A stretch of 8,737 bases of DNA, taken from positions 1 through 8,737 of the forward strand of contig CAZEIW010000234.1 in NCBI GenBank assembly GCA_964512305.1, given 5' to 3'. Position 1 is the first letter of the stretch. Each line of letters opens with the position of its first letter. Source of the stretch: CAZEIW01 sp964512305. Lineage in GTDB: Bacteria > Pseudomonadota > Gammaproteobacteria > Burkholderiales > Burkholderiaceae_F. The notes under the pieces are model-generated. The model searched no databases. It was not told the origin of the DNA and saw only the letters and a list, made by a program, of their open reading frames with translations. Below, piece by piece: positions 5,844-8,737 of the stretch. The position numbers and the translations under genes are program-made.

Positions 5844-6302
5844 ATGGCCACGCTGCAGATCAACGGCAAGAGCGTATCGATCGAAGCCGAGGACGACACG
5901 CCGCTTCTCTGGGTGTTGCGCGATCACCTCGGAATGACGGGAACGAAGTACGGTTGCGGAATGGCGCTCTGCGGCGCCTGCACGGTTCACCTGGACGGCA
6001 CGCCGGTGCGCTCGTGCTCGACGCCGGTCGCGGCCGCGATCGGCAAGAGCATCACGACGATCGAGGCGATCGGGGAGACCCGGGTCGGACGCGCGGTGCA
6101 GGACGCATGGATCGCAGAGAACGTGCCGCAGTGCGGCTACTGCCAGTCCGGGCAGGTGATGAGCGCGGCCGCACTGCTCGCCACGAACCGCAAACCGAGC
6201 GATTCCGATATCGATGCCGCGATGGCGGGCAACATCTGCCGCTGCGCCACCTATGTCCGCATTCGGGCCGCCATCAAGCGCGCCGCGGGCAGCCTCGCCT
6301 GA
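5844..6302 (+). CDS. [2Fe-2S] small subunit of molybdenum hydroxylase, IorA-like, copy 2
   Basis: Predicted 152-residue paralogue of the small subunit at 4574-5041. The first cluster is bound by C38, C43, C46 and C58 (YGCGMALCGACTVHLDG, then RSC) and the second by C97, C100, C132 and C134 (CGYCQSG and ICRCATY). Long blocks are shared with copy 1, such as DTPLLWVLR, CGACTVH and VPQCGYCQSG, so the two are clear relatives, while the rest has diverged. There is no signal peptide, implying export with the Tat-tagged large subunit that follows. The ATG at 5844 has GGAGG (5834-5838) at a 5-nt gap; the frame is open from 5622, but the extension is arginine/serine-rich and unlike the family. The gene order is small then large, the reverse of copy 1, with 41 bp between the two genes. 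Confidence 0.93.
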   Translation: MATLQINGKSVSIEAEDDTPLLWVLRDHLGMTGTKYGCGMALCGACTVHLDGTPVRSCSTPVAAAIGKSITTIEAIGETRVGRAVQDAWIAENVPQCGYCQSGQVMSAAALLATNRKPSDSDIDAAMAGNICRCATYVRIRAAIKRAAGSLA

Positions 6303-6343
6303 GATCCGTCACGTTCAGCAGCGTGCCGTTGCGGGAGCCGAAC

Positions 6344-8512
6344 ATGAATGTCGTCAACGTCAGCCGCCGCGATTTCCTCAAGAGCACCGGAGCACTGGTG
6401 CTCGCGGTTTCGCTTCCGGAGATCGCATTGTCCCAGCCGCGGTCGGAGTTCTCTCCGAATGCCTTCGTGCGCATCGGTTCCGACGGCACGGTGACCGTGA
6501 TCGCCAAGCATCTGGAAATGGGCCAGGGCACTTACACCGGCCTCGCGACGCTCGTCGCCGATGAGCTCGATGCCGACTGGTCCCAGGTCCGCGTCGAGGG
6601 CGCGCCGGCCGATGCGACGCGATACAACAACCTCTTTTGGGGGCCAATGCAGGGTACGGGCGGCAGTTCCGCGATCGCCAACTCGTTCGTGCAGCTTCGA
6701 ACGGCCGGCGCGGCCGCGCGGGCGATGCTGGTCGCGGCAGCCGCGGCAGAATGGAAAGTGAAGCCCGAGGAAGTCTCGGTCTCCAAGGGCGTCCTCGCTC
6801 ACAAAGCCTCGGGGCGGAAAGCGGGTCTCGGCGAGTTCGCCCCGGCCGCAGCCATGCTCGAGGTACCGAAGGATCCTCCGCTCAAGGACCCCAAGAACTT
6901 CACGCTGATCGGCAAGCCGGCGGCCCGGGTCGACGCGGTGGCGAAGTCGACCGGCAAGGCGATGTTCACGCAGGACGTGAAGCTGCCCGGCATGCTGACC
7001 GCGGCGGTGTTGCACCCGCCGCGCTTCGGCGCCAGGCTCGCGAGCTTCGATGCTTCGGGCGCCAAGGCGATCAAGGGCGTCGTGGATGTCGTCGCCTTTT
7101 CGACCCCGGTCAGGAGCGGGGTCGCGGTCCTCGCCAGGGACTTCTGGACCGCGAGGAAGGGCCGCGACGCCGTGCATGCGGAGTGGGACGAGTCGCAGGC
7201 CTTCAAGTCGAGCTCGGCCGAGCTGATGAGCGAGTACCGCAAGCTCGCCGCTTCCCCCGGCACCCTCGCACGCAAGGACGGCGACGCCGAGGCCGCGTTT
7301 GCGGGGGCCAGGACGGTCCTCGAAGCGGCCTACGAGTTCCCCTATCTCGCACACGCGGCGATGGAGCCGCTCAACTGTGTCGTCCAGCTCGACGCGAGCG
7401 GCGCGGAGTTCTGGAACGGCGAGCAGTTCCAGACGCCCGACCAGATGGCCGCCGCGGCGATCCTGGGGCTGAAGCCGGACCAGGTCGAATTGAACATGCT
7501 GTACGCCGGCGGCAGTTTCGGCCGCCGCGCGAATCCGCACGCGGACTACGTCGTGGAGGCGGCGGCGATCGCGAAAGCCGCCGCGGGCGGGCCGGCCGGC
7601 CAGGCGCCGATCAAGCTCGTCTGGGCCCGGGAAGACGACATGCGCGCCGGCTACTTCCGGCCGATGTATTACCACGCGCTCAAGGCGGGCCTGGACGCGC
7701 AAGGCAATCCGGTCGCCTGGAAGCACACCATCGTCGGGCAGTCGATCCTGGCCGGTTCGGTGATGGAGGCGATGGTGAAGGACGGCATCGACCCGACGTC
7801 GGTCGAGGGCGCGGCGACCCTGCCGTATGCGATTCCGAACCTCACGGTCGATCTTCATTCGCCGAAAATCGGTGTGCCGGTCCAATGGTGGCGCTCGGTC
7901 GGATCGACGCACACGGCTTTCGCGACCGAGTGCTTCCTCGACGAGGTCGCGCGCGCCGCGAAGAAGGATCCGGTGGAGCTGCGCCGCGCGCTGCTCAAGG
8001 ACCACCCCCGCCACCGGGCGGCGCTCGAGCTCGCGGCGGCCAAGGGCAACTGGGGGCGACCGCTGGAAAAGGGCCGCGCGCGCGGCGTCGCGGTGCATGA
8101 GTCGTTCAAGACGTTCGTGGCCCAGGTCGCCGAGGTGTCGCGCCAGGGCGACGCCCTTCGCCTGGAACGCGTGGTATGCGCGATCGACTGCGGCACCGCC
8201 GTGAACACGAACATCGTCGCGATGCAGATGGAATCCGGGATCGGTTTCGGGCTTTCGGCAGCCCTGTTCGGCGCGATCACGCTCAAGGACGGCGCCGTGG
8301 AGCAGTCCAACTTCCACGACTACCCGGTGCTGAGGATCAACCAGATGCCGAAGATCGAGGTCTACATCGTGCCTTCGCGGGAGAAACCGAGCGGCGTGGG
8401 TGAGCCCGGGACGCCGGTGATCGCACCGGCGCTGGCGAACGCGATCTTCGCGCTGGAGGGCAAGCCGGTCAGGGCGCTTCCGCTGTCCGCGCAAGGAATC
8501 CAGTTCGCCTAG
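6344..8512 (+). CDS. Molybdenum hydroxylase large subunit, isoquinoline 1-oxidoreductase beta (IorB)-like, copy 2
   Basis: Predicted 722-residue molybdopterin-binding catalytic subunit, paralogous to the protein at 2311-4563. A textbook twin-arginine motif SRRDFLK sits at 7-13, followed by a hydrophobic segment to about residue 30, so the enzyme is expected in the periplasm. Family elements are LEMGQG (57-62), EPLNC (341-345), GGSFGRR (389-395), WWRSVG (515-520) and GVGEPGTP with the presumed catalytic E687. These are the usual residues of IorB-type proteins, so this copy looks more conventional than copy 1. The ATG at 6344 was chosen for GGGAG (6333-6337) at a 6-nt gap and because the Tat motif then falls at the N-terminus; the frame is open upstream for about 300 codons only because of base composition. 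Its partner is the small subunit just upstream. The reaction is hydroxylation next to a ring nitrogen or aldehyde oxidation; the substrate is not known. Confidence 0.92.
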   Translation: MNVVNVSRRDFLKSTGALVLAVSLPEIALSQPRSEFSPNAFVRIGSDGTVTVIAKHLEMGQGTYTGLATLVADELDADWSQVRVEGAPADATRYNNLFWGPMQGTGGSSAIANSFVQLRTAGAAARAMLVAAAAAEWKVKPEEVSVSKGVLAHKASGRKAGLGEFAPAAAMLEVPKDPPLKDPKNFTLIGKPAARVDAVAKSTGKAMFTQDVKLPGMLTAAVLHPPRFGARLASFDASGAKAIKGVVDVVAFSTPVRSGVAVLARDFWTARKGRDAVHAEWDESQAFKSSSAELMSEYRKLAASPGTLARKDGDAEAAFAGARTVLEAAYEFPYLAHAAMEPLNCVVQLDASGAEFWNGEQFQTPDQMAAAAILGLKPDQVELNMLYAGGSFGRRANPHADYVVEAAAIAKAAAGGPAGQAPIKLVWAREDDMRAGYFRPMYYHALKAGLDAQGNPVAWKHTIVGQSILAGSVMEAMVKDGIDPTSVEGAATLPYAIPNLTVDLHSPKIGVPVQWWRSVGSTHTAFATECFLDEVARAAKKDPVELRRALLKDHPRHRAALELAAAKGNWGRPLEKGRARGVAVHESFKTFVAQVAEVSRQGDALRLERVVCAIDCGTAVNTNIVAMQMESGIGFGLSAALFGAITLKDGAVEQSNFHDYPVLRINQMPKIEVYIVPSREKPSGVGEPGTPVIAPALANAIFALEGKPVRALPLSAQGIQFA

Positions 8513-8535
8513 CGGCGTACCGACACCTCCCCTTT

Positions 8536-8695
8536 CCATGAACCGTAGCTCCGAAGGGCGGCGTACCTGGACGTTTGGCGCCTGCAGCTTCGGAAACGAA
8601 AAGCGGGAGGATCGGCTTCGAGGGGTGGCTGCGCCCCCCCTCGAGCACCCCCCGCGGCATTCACGGGCGTCATTCTTGCTAGCAGCGGTTCATGG
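8536..8695. repeat. 10-bp inverted repeat in the right intergenic region
   Basis: CCATGAACCG at 8536-8545 is the exact reverse complement of CGGTTCATGG at 8686-8695, which begins the right copy of the 49-bp element. The arms are 140 bp apart. It may be a remnant of an inverted element copy or chance. Confidence 0.35.
8618..8644 (+). terminator. Possible terminator hairpin after the second large-subunit gene
   Basis: TCGAGGGG (8618-8625) and CCCCTCGA (8637-8644) form a perfect 8-bp GC-rich stem with an 11-nt loop, about 105 bp after the stop codon. The next bases are GCACCCCCC, not a T-run, so intrinsic termination is doubtful. Apart from this hairpin and the repeats, I see nothing in 8513-8685. 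Confidence 0.35.
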
Positions 8696-8734
8696 TCCGT
8701 GTGCCGCCGCCGAAGCGGCAGGAGGCTCTCCCGC
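8686..8734 (+). repeat. 49-bp direct repeat, right copy
   Basis: This matches 18-66 in the same orientation, 45 of 49 positions without gaps, with 19 identical bases at its start. It ends with CTCTCCCGC, the left hairpin arm seen at 58-66, and the window stops three bases later, so the rest of the element is probably just outside. Confidence 0.85.
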
Positions 8735-8737
8735 GCC

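Noticed and set aside
5420..6343. 308-codon in-frame extension of the second large subunit, suggesting a fusion
   Set aside because: The extension overlaps the cytochrome and second small-subunit genes in another frame, has no domain, and would bury the Tat motif inside the protein. A good ribosome site and ATG exist at 6344.
6251..8539. 762-codon open frame on the minus strand opposite the second large subunit
   Set aside because: Same reasons: an arginine/histidine-rich composition typical of a shadow frame, opposite a clearly homologous gene.
18..8734. Composite transposon or integrated element
   Set aside because: The flanking repeats are only 49 bp, and no transposase, integrase, tRNA end or target-site duplication was seen; recombination between repeats remains possible but is not shown.

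Overview
The window is GC-rich, gene-dense DNA with leaderless-to-short intergenic gaps, good Shine-Dalgarno sites (GGGAG, GGAGG, GAGGAG) and proteobacterial protein families. It most likely comes from the chromosome of a high-GC proteobacterium, perhaps a betaproteobacterium (Burkholderiales/Rhodocyclales-like). The placement is inferred from gene families and from the CTCTCCCGC-type intergenic repeat, not from any marker gene.

Layout. Bases 1-142 hold an intergenic repeat block: a 49-bp element shared with the right end of the window, a perfect 9-bp hairpin and a 22-bp unit present three times. An AraC-family regulator gene follows on the minus strand (143-1111). A 179-bp divergent control region (1112-1290) separates it from a plus-strand cluster: a Tat-exported metallo-beta-lactamase-fold hydrolase (1291-2301), a Tat-exported molybdenum hydroxylase large subunit of the IorB type (2311-4563), its [2Fe-2S] small subunit of the IorA type (4574-5041) and a di-heme c-type cytochrome lipoprotein (5038-5661). 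The last three are tightly packed, with a 10-nt gap and an ATGA overlap. After a 182-bp gap comes a second, non-identical small/large pair in the reverse order: IorA-like (5844-6302) and IorB-like (6344-8512). The last 225 bp are non-coding and end in the second copy of the 49-bp element.

How it may work. Both large subunits carry twin-arginine leaders, while both small subunits have full sets of eight iron-sulfur cysteines and no leader of their own. Each pair is therefore expected to fold in the cytoplasm, receive molybdopterin cofactor and be exported together. Electrons taken from an N-heteroaromatic or aldehyde-type substrate would pass from molybdenum through two [2Fe-2S] clusters to the membrane-anchored di-heme cytochrome, which probably serves one or both hydroxylases. 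The Tat-exported hydrolase would act in the same compartment on a substrate or product. The AraC protein is the obvious candidate regulator. The substrate cannot be read from the sequence.

The most interesting points are the pairing of two divergent periplasmic hydroxylases with one cytochrome and one hydrolase, the different active-site segments of the two large subunits, and the repeat copies that bracket the whole module. No tRNA, rRNA, CRISPR array, transposase or integrase was seen.
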